Shown piece by piece: positions 20,934-29,713 of a stretch of 64,000 nt of DNA (positions are counted from its first letter, which is position 1; every line of letters starts with the position of its first letter). The position numbers were made by a program, and so were the translations under genes. The notes below the pieces were generated by a model, which ran no database searches, was not told the origin of the DNA, and saw only the letters and a program-made list of their open reading frames with translations. The stretch spans positions 1 through 64,000 of the forward strand of contig NZ_FNGF01000002.1 in the NCBI RefSeq assembly GCF_900102815.1, given 5' to 3'. The stretch comes from Glycomyces sambucus (GTDB lineage Bacteria; Actinomycetota; Actinomycetes; Mycobacteriales; Micromonosporaceae).

Positions 20934-21731
20934 ATGGCCATGCAGTTCTACACCAGTCCCGAGCAGATCATGCGGGACCGGGCCGAGTTCGCCCGCAAGA
21001 ACATCTCCCGCGGCCGCAACGTCGTGGTGCTCTCGTGCGCCGACGGGGTCCTCCTGGTCGCCGAGAACGTCTCCTCGGCGCTCCACAAGGTCTACGAGCT
21101 CTACGACCGCATCGGCTTCGCCGCCGTCGGCAAGTACAACGAGTTCGAGAACCTCCGCACCGCCGGCGTCCGGATGGCCGACCTGCGCGGCTACTCCTAC
21201 GACCGCCGCGACGTCAACGCCGCCAGCCTCGCCAAGGCGTACGCGCAGACGCTCGGCGCGATCTTCTCCGAGCAGACCAAGCCCTTCGAGGTCGAGATCT
21301 GCGTCGCCGGCGTCGGGTCCTCGCCCGACGGCGACGAGCTGTACCGGCTGACCTTCGACGGGTCGATCAACGACGAGCCCGGCTACCTCGCCATGGGCGG
21401 CGCCGCCGAGCAGCTGGTCGAGGTCCTCTCCGAGGGCCACGACTCCGAGGCCCCGCTCGCCGACGCGTTCGCGCTCGCCCTGCGGGCGCTCTCCTCGGAC
21501 GGGGGCAACGGCGTCCGGCGCGAGCTGACCACCGACGTCCTCGAGGTCGCGGTCCTCGAACGGGCCCGCCCCGGCCGCGCGTTCCGGCGCATCGAGGGCC
21601 TCGCCCTCGACGCGCTCATGCCGAGCACCGAGGCCGAGGCCGAACTCGACCCCGACGAGGTCCTCGGCGACGAGCCCGAGGACGGCGCCGACACGCCGGA
21701 CAAGGGCGAAAGGCCCCAGCCGAGCGAATAG
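20934..21731 (+). CDS. prcA: 20S proteasome alpha subunit PrcA
   Basis: A 265-aa alpha subunit that forms the outer rings and gate of the proteasome. It starts [20 protein letters not shown], the actinobacterial PrcA N-terminal gating peptide plus helix H0. The body has the alpha-type ARKNISRGR and [10 protein letters not shown] segments and no N-terminal Thr. The acidic tail (residues 225-265) is typical and poorly conserved. ATG 20934 follows GAGAGGAG. A second ATG two codons later is also possible. It forms an operon with prcB. Confidence 0.98.
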   Translation: MAMQFYTSPEQIMRDRAEFARKNISRGRNVVVLSCADGVLLVAENVSSALHKVYELYDRIGFAAVGKYNEFENLRTAGVRMADLRGYSYDRRDVNAASLAKAYAQTLGAIFSEQTKPFEVEICVAGVGSSPDGDELYRLTFDGSINDEPGYLAMGGAAEQLVEVLSEGHDSEAPLADAFALALRALSSDGGNGVRRELTTDVLEVAVLERARPGRAFRRIEGLALDALMPSTEAEAELDPDEVLGDEPEDGADTPDKGERPQPSE

Positions 21732-21781
21732 GCAACGGCCCGAACCACAATCAGAGACACGAAACTCCCGCACGCAAGTGG

Positions 21782-21815
21782 ACGGTCGCGGGGGCCCGCG
21801 AGCCCCCGCGACCGT
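21782..21815 (+). terminator. Hairpin between prcA and pafA
   Basis: Perfect 14-bp stem ACGGTCGCGGGGGC / GCCCCCGCGACCGT with a 6-base loop, 50 bases after the prcA stop and 88 bases before pafA. It probably ends the prcBA transcript, since pafA has its own leaderless-type promoter. Confidence 0.75.
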
Positions 21816-21903
21816 GCGAACACCGTCAACACGCCCGTCGCGGAGCGAAACCGTTCGACCGCGAGGGGTGTTCTCCTCATAAGAATCGGGGTAGGGTTTC
21901 GAC

Positions 21904-23262
21904 ATGGACAGGCGCATTTTCGGACTGGAGACCGAATACGGGGTCACTTGCACCTTCAGGGGACAGCGCCGCCTGTCTCCGGACGAAGTGGCCCGATACC
22001 TCTTCAGGCGCGTGGTCTCCTGGGGCCGCTCCTCCAACGTGTTCCTCCGCAACGGCGCCCGCCTCTACCTCGACGTGGGCTCCCACCCCGAGTACGCCAC
22101 CCCCGAATGCGACTCCGTCGAGGACCTGGTCAAGCACGACCGGGCCGGGGAGCGCATCCTCGAGGGCCTGATGATCGACGCGGAGAAGCGCCTCCACGAC
22201 GAGGGCATCGCCGGCGACATCTACCTGTTCAAGAACAACACCGACTCCGCCGGGAACTCCTACGGCTGCCACGAGAACTACCTCGTCAGCCGCCACGGCG
22301 AGTTCGGGCGCCTCGCCGAGGTCCTCATCCCGTTCCTGGTCACCCGGCAGCTCATCTGCGGCGCCGGCAAGGTCCTCCAGACCCCGCGCGGGGCCCGCTT
22401 CTGCCTCTCCCAGCGCGCCGAGCACATCTGGGAGGGCGTCTCCTCCGCGACCACCCGCTCGCGCCCCATCATCAACACCCGCGACGAGCCCCACGCCGAC
22501 GCCGAGCGGTACCGCCGCCTCCACGTCATCGTCGGCGACTCCAACATCAACGAGATCACCACGCTGCTCAAGATCGGCTCGGCCGACCTGGTGCTGCGGA
22601 TGATCGAGACCGGCGTGACGATGCGCGACCTCACCCTGGAGAACCCGATCCGGGCCATCCGCGAGATCAGCCACGACACCACCGGGAAGCGCCTGGTGCG
22701 CCTGGCGAGCGGCCGCGAGGCGTCCGCACTGGACATCCAGCGCGAGTACCTCGAGAAGGCCATGGACTTCGTCGACCAGCGCGGCGCCGACGCGACCACC
22801 AAGCGCGTCATCGAGCTGTGGGGCCGGGTCCTCCAGGCCGTCGAGGACGGCAACCTCGACACGATCTCGCGCGAGATCGACTGGGTCGCCAAGTACAAGC
22901 TCATCGAGCGGTACCGCGAGAAGCGCGGCCTGCCGCTGTCGAGCCCACGCGTCGCCCAGCTCGACCTCGCCTACCACGACATCCGGCGCGGGCGCGGGCT
23001 CCACCACCTGATGGAGAAGCGCGGCGAGGCCGAGCGGATCACGCACGACGTCGAGGTCTTCGAGGCGAAGGAAGTGCCGCCGCAGACCACGCGCGCGCGG
23101 CTGCGCGGCGAGTTCATCCGCAAGGCGCAGGAGAAGCGGCGCGACTTCACCGTCGACTGGGTGCACCTGAAGCTCAACGACCAGGCGCAGCGGACCGTGC
23201 TGTGCAAGGACCCGTTCCGCTCGCGGGACGAGCGGGTGGACAAGCTCATCGCCAGCATGTGA
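21904..23262 (+). CDS. pafA: Pup-protein ligase PafA
   Basis: A 452-aa ligase that uses ATP to join the C-terminal Glu of Pup to substrate lysines. It belongs to the same fold family as Dop but lacks the Dop loop. It starts [20 protein letters not shown] with the catalytic ETEYG site, followed by [35 protein letters not shown] and [21 protein letters not shown]. The C-terminal domain (about residues 380-452, [21 protein letters not shown]) contacts Pup. ATG 21904 has TAGGGT 6 bases upstream (21892-21897) and no ribosome binding site. Confidence 0.98.
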   Translation: MDRRIFGLETEYGVTCTFRGQRRLSPDEVARYLFRRVVSWGRSSNVFLRNGARLYLDVGSHPEYATPECDSVEDLVKHDRAGERILEGLMIDAEKRLHDEGIAGDIYLFKNNTDSAGNSYGCHENYLVSRHGEFGRLAEVLIPFLVTRQLICGAGKVLQTPRGARFCLSQRAEHIWEGVSSATTRSRPIINTRDEPHADAERYRRLHVIVGDSNINEITTLLKIGSADLVLRMIETGVTMRDLTLENPIRAIREISHDTTGKRLVRLASGREASALDIQREYLEKAMDFVDQRGADATTKRVIELWGRVLQAVEDGNLDTISREIDWVAKYKLIERYREKRGLPLSSPRVAQLDLAYHDIRRGRGLHHLMEKRGEAERITHDVEVFEAKEVPPQTTRARLRGEFIRKAQEKRRDFTVDWVHLKLNDQAQRTVLCKDPFRSRDERVDKLIASM

Positions 23263-23271
23263 GCATGAACC

Positions 23272-23529
23272 GTGCCCGACACCCCTGAGACCGAGAACCC
23301 CGAGACCGACACGGCCGCCGAGCGGCGGCCGGGTGGACGCGAGCAGGCCGGCAGGTCCGGCCTGCTCGGTTCGTTCGACCCCGTGGCCGCCACCGAGAAG
23401 CGCAAGGCCCGCATCCGCGACGAGATCGCCCGCAACAGGCGCGGCGAGTACTCGGTCCCGACCTGGGCCCTCGCCCTCGCCCTGGCGGGCGTCGTGGGCG
23501 TCTGGCTGCTGGTGCTGTTCGTGCTCTAG
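23272..23529 (+). CDS. Small single-helix membrane protein downstream of pafA
   Basis: An 85-aa protein with a polar N-terminal 60 residues (Glu/Arg-rich, GLLGSFDPVAATEKRKARIRD in part) and one C-terminal membrane helix (VPTWALALALAGVVGVWLLV, residues about 61-82), ending right after the helix. It would be tail-anchored with the charged part in the cytoplasm. GTG 23272 follows pafA by 9 bases, suggesting translation from the pafA mRNA. No ribosome binding site is clear. Small membrane proteins at this place occur in other actinomycete proteasome loci, but I know no assigned role. Confidence 0.75.
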   Translation: MPDTPETENPETDTAAERRPGGREQAGRSGLLGSFDPVAATEKRKARIRDEIARNRRGEYSVPTWALALALAGVVGVWLLVLFVL

Positions 23530-23564
23530 GGCATGCCGCAGGTGCGGTCCGGCGCTGGGAAAGG

Positions 23565-23816
23565 GCCCCCGGTTTCGAAGCTAGCTCGGGAGACCTGAAG
23601 CGGAGCTGAAGCCGGAACCGAGGCGATTTCGCGGGGGCACGCCTCATGGTCGGGGCGCGTCAGGCGCCCCCGGCTTCGACGCTAACTCGGGGAACCTGAA
23701 GCGGAGCTGAAACCGGAACCGAGGCGATTTGGCGGGGGCACGCCTCATGGTCGGGGCGCGTCAGGCGCCCCCGGCTTCGACGCTAGCTCGGGGTTGCTGA
23801 AGGGGAGCTGAAGCCG
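23565..23816. repeat. Tandem repeat, 101-bp unit, about 2.5 copies
   Basis: Copies begin at 23565, 23666 and 23767, exactly 101 bases apart, each with GCCCCCGGYTTCGAMGCTA. The first two copies are nearly identical to the end (AACCGAGGCGATTT, GCGGGGGCACGCCTCATGG, TCGGGGCGCGTCAGGCG); the third is cut off after about 50 bases (GAAGCCGG near 23816). Each unit can fold through GCCCCC / GGGGGC arms. It fills the 323-base gap between the convergent genes ending at 23529 and 23853. No coding frame is supported. Confidence 0.9.
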
Positions 23817-23852
23817 GTCGCGGGAGCGTCGGAGGTCGGTGACCGGGGAGGG

Positions 23853-24944
23853 TCAGTCGCGGCGCTTGGCTATCTGGGCCGCGTGGCGGCCCGCCGCGGC
23901 TTCGGCGATGAAGTAGACGCGGTCCTTGTCGAGGCCGCGGCCCATGGTGGAGAGCCTGACCGGGAGGGCCTGCATGGCCTCGGCCAGGCCGGAGCAGTCG
24001 ATCTCGATCTGGCGGTGGCGCTCGGGGAGCTCGGCGAGCTGGGCCCGGATCTTCGGTTCCAGGTCGGCGGGGAGCTCGTCGGGGACCGGGATGTCGGCCG
24101 CGGCGAGCGCGACCTTGCCGTACGCGGTCATCGAGTGGTGCGAGACGCCGCGGTGGCGCTCGCGCGCGTCGCCCTCGGAGATCCGCAGCGAGGCGACCGG
24201 CCGGCCGCCGAGGACCGAGGCCGCGTTGACCGCCTCGCCCGCGGCGGTCCCGGAGAAGCCCCACACCGTGCCGGTGCCGAGGTTGCCCGGGCCCTGGGCC
24301 ACGATCGCGATGTCGGCGCCGCCGACCGTGCGCGCCGCGATGAGCGCGTTGTGGATGTTCGTCGCCTCCAGGTCCCCGCCGAAGCACTGCCCGGCGGTGA
24401 CCACCGTGCGGATCCGGTCCGAGAGCTGGTCGAGCTGCCGCGAGAACCACGCCGGGAGCGACCCGCCGTCGGTCATCACGTACGCGACCTTCGCGTCGGG
24501 CGCGGTCGCGTGGATCCCCGCCAGGACCGGCGCGAGCGCCGAGTGCAGGTCCGCGACCACCACCGGCATCCCGCCGAGGTCCTCGCAGTCCTCCACCGCC
24601 GCGCGGTACGGCGAGTCGTCCTCGTCGACGGCAAGGCGCATCGCCTGCATCGGCGTGTACCGGGCCTTGACGATGTGCCCCGGCCCGTCGACGTCGGCCG
24701 GGAGCCGGTCGGGGACGGCGATGACCAGGGCGTACCCGCCCGTGCCCAGGCCCTTGGCGATGGCGTTGCAGTTGAGCAGGACCCGGTCGCCGACCTCGGG
24801 GACCCCCACGAGCTGGTCGTACGCCAGGCCCCGCGCCGAGTACGCGTCCTCGCCCTCGCGGGCCTCGACGTCGACCTCCAGCTCGGTGCAGCCGCGCCAG
24901 CCGCCGCGCACGCCGGTGACGGTCCCGTATCGCCATCTGATCAC
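23853..24944 (-). CDS. DUF3866-type conserved protein
   Basis: A 363-aa protein resembling the DUF3866 family found beside pafB/pafC in many actinobacteria. It begins MIRWRYGTVTGVRGGWRGCT, has a small beta-barrel-like N-terminal domain (about 1-60, with DRVLLNCNAIAKGLGTGGYA just after), then an alpha/beta region with GGMPVVVADLHSALAP, YVMTDGGSLPAWFSRQ and a Gly-rich VAQGPGNLGTGTVWGFSGT. Activity is unknown. GTG 24944 has TAGTGT 6 bases upstream (24956-24951) and no ribosome binding site. It is divergent from pafB across 162 bases. The family name rests on recall of the context and the N-terminal sequence, not on a search. Confidence 0.75.
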   Translation of the reverse strand: MIRWRYGTVTGVRGGWRGCTELEVDVEAREGEDAYSARGLAYDQLVGVPEVGDRVLLNCNAIAKGLGTGGYALVIAVPDRLPADVDGPGHIVKARYTPMQAMRLAVDEDDSPYRAAVEDCEDLGGMPVVVADLHSALAPVLAGIHATAPDAKVAYVMTDGGSLPAWFSRQLDQLSDRIRTVVTAGQCFGGDLEATNIHNALIAARTVGGADIAIVAQGPGNLGTGTVWGFSGTAAGEAVNAASVLGGRPVASLRISEGDARERHRGVSHHSMTAYGKVALAAADIPVPDELPADLEPKIRAQLAELPERHRQIEIDCSGLAEAMQALPVRLSTMGRGLDKDRVYFIAEAAAGRHAAQIAKRRD

Positions 24945-25106
24945 GCCCGGACACTATCAAAGGGGCCGCGAACGGCCCGGGGGGCGCTTGCGGGGCATGG
25001 CGAACCGGCGCCCGACGCCGTACCCCCCGGTCCCGCGCGCGGCGCCCCGGACCGCGGGCGCCGGGCGTGCTGGCGGGCCGCTCAGGCGCTGGCATAGGCT
25101 GGGCGG

Positions 25107-26084
25107 GTGTCCAACGATCGCACTGAACGACTGGTGAACCTGGTGCTCTGCCTGCTGTCCTCGCGGCGCTTCCAGACCGCCGGCAGGATCGCCCGGACCG
25201 TGCCCGGATACGAGCACGACCTCGAGGACAAGAAGGCGCACGAGGCGTTCCAGCGCAAGTTCGAGCGCGACAAGGCCGAACTGCGCCGCATCGGCATCCC
25301 GCTCCAGTCCGGCGTCGACTACCTCGCCGACGGCGAGCCCGGCTACCGGATCGCCCGCTCGGACTTCGAGCTGCCGCAGATCGAGTTCACCGACGCCGAG
25401 GCCGCCGCCGTCGCGGCCGCCGCGCGCCTGTGGCAGCAGCCCGAGCTCCAGTCCGGGAGCGCCGAGGCCCTGCTCAAACTGCGTGCCGCCGGGATCGACG
25501 TCGAGTCGCACGCCGCCACCGCGACCGTGAAGTCCCTGCCCGGCGCCGAGGCCGCCCTCTCGCCGTTCTTCGAGGCCATCGCCGCCCGCCGCGCCGTCGT
25601 CTTCGACTACCTGGGCTCGCGCGACGAGTCCGCGCAGCAGCGCCGCATCCAGCCCTGGGGCTGCGCCGCCTGGCGCGGGCGCTGGTACGTCGCCGGCCTC
25701 GACCTGGAGCGGAACGCCCAGCGGTGCTTCCGGCTCTCGCGCATCTCCGGGAAGGTCCGCCTCACCGGTCCCGAAGGCGCCTACACGATCCCCGCGGACG
25801 TCGACGTCCTCGCGTTCGCCTCCGAGTCCGAGGCCCGCCAGCAGCCCGTCCGCGCCACCGTCCTCGTCCGCCCCAAGCGGGCGTGGGGCGTGCGCCGCCG
25901 CGCCGACCAGATCGGGCCGCGCACCGCCGAGGGCGACCAGGTCTGCTTCTCCTTCACCGAGACGGCCCCGACCGCCGCCTGGCTCGCGTCCTTCGGCGCC
26001 GACGTGCTCGTGGTCGACCCGCCCGAACTGGTCAAGGAGACCGTCGCCTGCCTGCAAGCCCTCGCCGACGAGGAGGAGTCCTGA
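25107..26084 (+). CDS. pafB: WYL-domain regulator PafB
   Basis: A 325-aa transcriptional activator that works with PafC to drive the LexA-independent DNA damage response. The N-terminal winged helix (residues about 1-90) begins MSNDRTERLVNLVLCLLSSR; the WYL domain (about 150-240) carries the RGRWYVAGLDLERNAQRCFRL version of the motif and RISGKVR; a WCX C-terminal domain follows (about 250-325). GTG 25107 has TAGGCT 6 bases upstream (25095-25100) and no ribosome binding site. pafC starts 1 base after its stop, so the two are made together. Confidence 0.95.
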   Translation: MSNDRTERLVNLVLCLLSSRRFQTAGRIARTVPGYEHDLEDKKAHEAFQRKFERDKAELRRIGIPLQSGVDYLADGEPGYRIARSDFELPQIEFTDAEAAAVAAAARLWQQPELQSGSAEALLKLRAAGIDVESHAATATVKSLPGAEAALSPFFEAIAARRAVVFDYLGSRDESAQQRRIQPWGCAAWRGRWYVAGLDLERNAQRCFRLSRISGKVRLTGPEGAYTIPADVDVLAFASESEARQQPVRATVLVRPKRAWGVRRRADQIGPRTAEGDQVCFSFTETAPTAAWLASFGADVLVVDPPELVKETVACLQALADEEES

Positions 26085-26085
26085 C

Positions 26086-27021
26086 ATGACCACCAACCGT
26101 CTCGCACGCCTGCTCAACCTCGTCCCGTACCTGGTCGCGCGCCCCGGCGGGGTGCCGATCCACGAGATCGCCGCCGACTTCGGCGTCGACGCCGAGCAGG
26201 TCCAGGCCGACCTGACCATGCTGTGGATGTGCGGCCTGCCCGGCTACGGCCCCGGCGACCTCATCGACATCGCCTTCGACGCCGACGCCGTCCGCGTCCT
26301 GTTCGCCGCCGGCATGGACCGCCCGGTCCGCCTCGCCGCCCACGAGGCGCTCGCGCTCTCGGTGGCCCTGCGGGTCCTCGCCGACACGCCCGGGGTCGGC
26401 GACCGCGGCGCCATCGCCTCGGCGCTCGACAAGCTCGCCGCCGCCGCGGGCGAGGCCCCGGCCGACGTGACCGTGCGCGACACCGTCACCGACCCGCAGG
26501 CCGAGAAGTACGCCGCGCTCGTCGCCTCCGGGCACGCCGCGCGCATCACCTACTACTCCGCGCACCGCGACACCACCTCTGAGCGGGTCGTCGACCCCAT
26601 CGAGATCGTCGTCGCCGAAGGCCACGCCTACCTGCGCGCCTGGTGCCGCACCGCGGGGGAGATCCGCCAGTTCCGCATCGACCGGATCGACGCCTGCACC
26701 GAGCTCGACGAGCCCTCCGAGCCGCTGCGCCTGACCAACCAGCCCGCGCCGACCGCGTTCCTCGCCTCCGAGCTGCCGCGCATCGAACTCCTGCTCGGCG
26801 CCGGCGCCAAGGGCGTCTCCGACTCCTACCCGTGCGAGGAGGTCGTCGGCGAGCCCGACGGGCGCCGCCGCGTCGTCATGCGCGTGCGCGACCTCGACTG
26901 GGCCCGCCGCTTCGTGCTCGGCCTCGGCGGCGAGGCCGAGGTGGTGGCCCCGGCCGAACTGCGCGAGTCGGTGCGCCAGACCGCGCGCTCGGCGCTGGAC
27001 CGGTACGCCCCGGCGGCCTGA
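26086..27021 (+). CDS. pafC: WYL-domain regulator PafC
   Basis: A 311-aa partner of PafB, with an N-terminal winged-helix domain (residues about 1-90, RLARLLNLVPYLVARPGGVP), a WYL domain (about 150-220) and WCX tail ending in ALDRYAPAA. It belongs to the PafC branch by sequence and by its place directly behind pafB. ATG 26086 follows the pafB stop TGA by one base with GAGGAG just upstream. The PafBC pair is found next to the proteasome genes in many actinobacteria without being part of pupylation itself. Confidence 0.95.
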   Translation: MTTNRLARLLNLVPYLVARPGGVPIHEIAADFGVDAEQVQADLTMLWMCGLPGYGPGDLIDIAFDADAVRVLFAAGMDRPVRLAAHEALALSVALRVLADTPGVGDRGAIASALDKLAAAAGEAPADVTVRDTVTDPQAEKYAALVASGHAARITYYSAHRDTTSERVVDPIEIVVAEGHAYLRAWCRTAGEIRQFRIDRIDACTELDEPSEPLRLTNQPAPTAFLASELPRIELLLGAGAKGVSDSYPCEEVVGEPDGRRRVVMRVRDLDWARRFVLGLGGEAEVVAPAELRESVRQTARSALDRYAPAA

Positions 27022-27051
27022 CCCGGCCCCGCGTCGGCTTAGAATGGCCCG

Positions 27052-27261
27052 ATGATCTGGGCGATATCGGTCGTGCTGGCACTCGCCGGACTGGTGCTCC
27101 TCGCCGTCGCGGCGTGGCGCCTCCTCGGCGGGCTGAAACAACTGGGACACGGGCTCGAACGCGTCCAGGAGCGGGCCGAAGAGGCTCAGGAGCTGCAGGA
27201 ACGGTTGAACCTGACGCTGGCGGAAGTGCAGCGCACGACCGCCGCCCTGCCCGAGAAGTGA
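27052..27261 (+). CDS. Small membrane protein with coiled-coil tail
   Basis: A 69-aa protein: one N-terminal membrane helix (MIWAISVVLALAGLVLLAVA, residues 1-24) followed by a charged amphipathic helix (GHGLERVQERAEEAQELQER onward) likely to form a coiled coil in the cytoplasm. Its shape is somewhat like TatA/TatB, and it lies just before tatA, but it lacks the F-G hinge. ATG 27052 has TAGAAT 6 bases upstream and no ribosome binding site, so the transcript is probably leaderless. Similar unnamed small proteins lie between pafC and tatA in other actinomycetes. Confidence 0.8.
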   Translation: MIWAISVVLALAGLVLLAVAAWRLLGGLKQLGHGLERVQERAEEAQELQERLNLTLAEVQRTTAALPEK

Positions 27262-27321
27262 CACCGTCCGGTCGCACTCGCCACATTCTGATAAAGATCG
27301 GCGATCCCGAAGGCTCCAGTG

Positions 27322-27451
27322 TTGACGGAAGTGTCAAACGTCGGTCATGCTTGTCCGGCTCGACGATGTCGTAGCCGCGCCTACCAACGGTGACCACGGG
27401 GTGAACCCGGTCTCAGGCTCCGTGGCGGCGGCCTCCACGGAGGCATACGAT
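27322..27451 (+). promoter_or_regulatory. Candidate tatA promoter region
   Basis: A -35-like TTGACG (27322-27327) lies 18 bases before CATGCT; it also forms the inverted repeat TTGAC-N6-GTCAA. A second -10-like TACGAT is at 27446-27451, 38 bases before the tatA ATG. Either could drive tatAC. Confidence 0.4.
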
Positions 27452-27489
27452 GGTTAACGTCACCGACACATATCCGGAGGGACCGAACA

Positions 27490-27768
27490 ATGGGTGCACT
27501 CAAGCCCTGGCACATCATCATTCTCGTCGTTGTCATCCTGCTGGTGTTCGGCTCCCGGAAGCTCCCGGACATGGCCCGCGGTCTGGGTCGCTCCATGCGC
27601 ATCCTGAAGTCCGAGACCGAGGCCATGAAGTCGGACTCGACCAACCCCGAGAAGGACGGCGACGTCCGCGCCGAGCCCAAGCACACGCGCGAGCCGCTCG
27701 AGCCGCCGGCGCCCGTCAACGAGACCGTGATCGACGGCGAATCCGTCGACCGCAAGCAGACGCGCTAA
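27490..27768 (+). CDS. tatA: Sec-independent (Tat) translocase subunit TatA
   Basis: A 92-aa pore-forming subunit for export of folded proteins with twin-arginine signals. It has an N-terminal membrane helix (PWHIIILVVVILLVFGSRKLP, about residues 6-24) with the F-G-[SA]-[KR]-x-L-P hinge, then an amphipathic helix (DMARGLGRSMRILKSETEAM) and a charged, disordered tail. ATG 27490 is set by GGAGGGA. tatC follows after 22 bases. There is no tatB in the window; many actinobacteria have tatB elsewhere. Confidence 0.97.
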   Translation: MGALKPWHIIILVVVILLVFGSRKLPDMARGLGRSMRILKSETEAMKSDSTNPEKDGDVRAEPKHTREPLEPPAPVNETVIDGESVDRKQTR

Positions 27769-27790
27769 GACGGTCACGGCCGTTACGGAC

Positions 27791-28771
27791 ATGACGGACG
27801 AACCACCGCGGCGCCGAGGCAGGAAACGCCAGACCAAGTTCCAGCGCGCCGCAGACGGCTCCATGACGCTCATGGAGCACCTCATGGACCTGCGCTCGCG
27901 TCTGATGATCGCGGTCCTGGTGATCCTGATCGGCACCGCGCTGGGCCTGGTCTTCTCGAAGCAGGCCATCGAGTTCCTCGCCCAGCCGTACTGCAACACC
28001 TCGGGCGCGAACGTCGAGGACAGCGAGCAGGTGCTGTGCAACTTCACCCTGAACTCGCCGGCCTCGCACATCGCGCTGTACCTCAAGGTCTCGCTGTACA
28101 TGGGCCTGGTCGCGACCTCCCCGATCTGGCTGTACCAGCTCTGGGCGTTCATCGCCCCCGGTCTGCACCGCAACGAGCGCCGGTACGCCTACACGTTCAT
28201 CGGGATCGCCGCACCGCTGTTCCTCGGCGGCGCGCTCCTCGCGTACTTCGTGGTCAGCCACGGCATCCAGTTCATCATGGTGCTCCAAGAGGGCACAGGA
28301 TTCACGATCGCGCTGAACCTCGAGGAGTACATCAACTTCTACCTCACGGTGATGGTGGTCTTCGGGATCGGATTCGAGTTCCCGCTGATCATGCTGATGC
28401 TCAACGTGATGGGCCTGGTGACGGCCAAGCGGATGCGCGGCTGGTGGCGGATCGTGGTCGTGGTGAGCTTCATCTTCACCGCGATCTTCACCCCCACCCC
28501 CGACCCGTTCGGCATGACCGCGCTCGCGATCTGCATGCTGTTCCTCTACGGACTCGCGCTCATCGTCGCCCATCTCAACGACAAGCGCAAGGGCATCACC
28601 GACGAGGAGGACTGGGACGACGAGGAGGCCAGCGACATCGGCGCCTCCGACGACGTCGAATCGGCGACCTCGATCCGCGCGGGAGGCCTGGACGACGAGG
28701 ACTACCCGGCCGAGAACGAGCGCCGCAACCGCTTCGGCAGGCGCGTCGACGGCTACGACGACATCACCTGA
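27791..28771 (+). CDS. tatC: Twin-arginine translocase subunit TatC
   Basis: A 326-aa six-helix receptor for twin-arginine signal peptides. It has MTLMEHLMDLRSRLMIAVLV at the first helix, the conserved FLYLKVSL-type segment (here IALYLKVSLYMGLVATSP), PGLHRNERRY, the Glu of FGIGFEFP in the substrate pocket and FIFTAIFTPTPDPFGM. The C-terminal 75 residues are acidic and disordered, as in other actinobacterial TatC. In this window the metallo-hydrolase at 53135-54082 carries a matching Tat signal. Confidence 0.97.
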   Translation: MTDEPPRRRGRKRQTKFQRAADGSMTLMEHLMDLRSRLMIAVLVILIGTALGLVFSKQAIEFLAQPYCNTSGANVEDSEQVLCNFTLNSPASHIALYLKVSLYMGLVATSPIWLYQLWAFIAPGLHRNERRYAYTFIGIAAPLFLGGALLAYFVVSHGIQFIMVLQEGTGFTIALNLEEYINFYLTVMVVFGIGFEFPLIMLMLNVMGLVTAKRMRGWWRIVVVVSFIFTAIFTPTPDPFGMTALAICMLFLYGLALIVAHLNDKRKGITDEEDWDDEEASDIGASDDVESATSIRAGGLDDEDYPAENERRNRFGRRVDGYDDIT

Positions 28772-28801
28772 GTCCCCTGAGGACGACGGCCGAGCGACAG
28801 T

Positions 28802-28835
28802 GAAGGGCCCCGGAGCATCCGCCCCGGGGCCCTTC
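28802..28835. terminator. Bidirectional terminator between tatC and HAD gene
   Basis: Stem GAAGGGCCCCGG / CCGGGGCCCTTC with a 10-base loop, 31 bases after the tatC stop and 11 bases before the end of the convergent gene. Confidence 0.85.
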
Positions 28836-28846
28836 GACGTCCCGTC

Positions 28847-29581
28847 TCAGCAGCCGCGCACCAGGCGCAGCACCGCGTCCAGCCCCACGGACCGGCCCGC
28901 CTCGGCGTGCGGCACCAGGTAGCAGCGCGCCCCGATCCGGGCCGCGCCCGCGTCGGCCATCGTGTCGCCGACCATGAGCACCCGGCCCGGCTCCACGTCG
29001 AGCGCGTGGCACGCCGAGTAGAAGATCTTCTCGTCCGGCTTGCAGAAGCCGACCTCGTAGGACAGCACCCACGCGTCGATGAACCGGTCGATGCCCAGGC
29101 GCCGCAGGATCGGGCGGGCGTCGAAGCCGATGTTGGACACCAGCGCGATCGGATACCCCTGCGCCTTCAGCGAGACCAGGGTCGAGAACGTGTCGGCGAA
29201 GGCCACCCACCCCTCGGGCGAGGCCAGCCGGTCGTACAGGGCGTCGGCGAGCCCGTCGAACACGCCGTGCGCCTGGGCCGCGAGCTCGGTGAACGCCTCG
29301 CGGTGGGCGTCCTCGTCGAGGTCCCTGTCGGCCCACGCCTCAGCGAAGTGGGGCCGCACCCGGGGCTCCATGCCCGAACCGAGCCAGCCCTGCGCGCCGA
29401 TGGCGTCCGCCAAGGCGGTCACCGCGAGCGGCGAGAGCTGTCGGCCGCACGCCTCGGAGGCCAGAGCGACCGACCGGGTCAAGGGTTCGAGCTGCGCCAA
29501 GGTGCCGTGGAAGTCGAACAGGACCGCGTCGACCCCTCCGCGTCCCGCATCGTCGTCTCCTGGTGAGGAATCACGGTGCAC
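28847..29581 (-). CDS. HAD-superfamily hydrolase (phosphatase-like)
   Basis: A 244-aa haloacid dehalogenase-fold protein with an alpha-helical cap (residues about 35-115). Motif I is VDAVLFDFHGTL, with His in place of the usual second Asp (DxDGT). Motif II lies in IALVSNIGFD, motif III Lys in EVGFCKPDEKIF, and motif IV in VLMVGDTMADAGAARIGA. The nucleophile Asp is kept, so phosphatase activity is possible but the general acid is changed. GTG 29581 is chosen because TATCGT sits 7 bases upstream (29594-29589) and no ribosome binding site is seen. It is divergent from the helicase gene. Substrate unknown. Confidence 0.88.
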   Translation of the reverse strand: MHRDSSPGDDDAGRGGVDAVLFDFHGTLAQLEPLTRSVALASEACGRQLSPLAVTALADAIGAQGWLGSGMEPRVRPHFAEAWADRDLDEDAHREAFTELAAQAHGVFDGLADALYDRLASPEGWVAFADTFSTLVSLKAQGYPIALVSNIGFDARPILRRLGIDRFIDAWVLSYEVGFCKPDEKIFYSACHALDVEPGRVLMVGDTMADAGAARIGARCYLVPHAEAGRSVGLDAVLRLVRGC

Positions 29582-29713
29582 AACCGGGACGATACCCGGC
29601 CGTGTAGGCGTCGTCACAGCCGGGTGCGCTGGCGTGTTGCCGGAACGCGCTAGTCGGGCCCGTGCGCATTTCTGACTCGCGAGCGTCGTCGCGTCTGGAC
29701 TAGTGTTGGGGCC

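Noticed and set aside
19830-22052. 740-codon minus-strand frame across pup, prcB, prcA
   Set aside because: It is antisense to four genes with certain identity; no conserved motif.
23565-23816. CRISPR array
   Set aside because: The repeat unit is 101 bases long and directly tandem, with no unique spacers and no cas genes; the Cas4-like nuclease at 11818-12648 is not adjacent.
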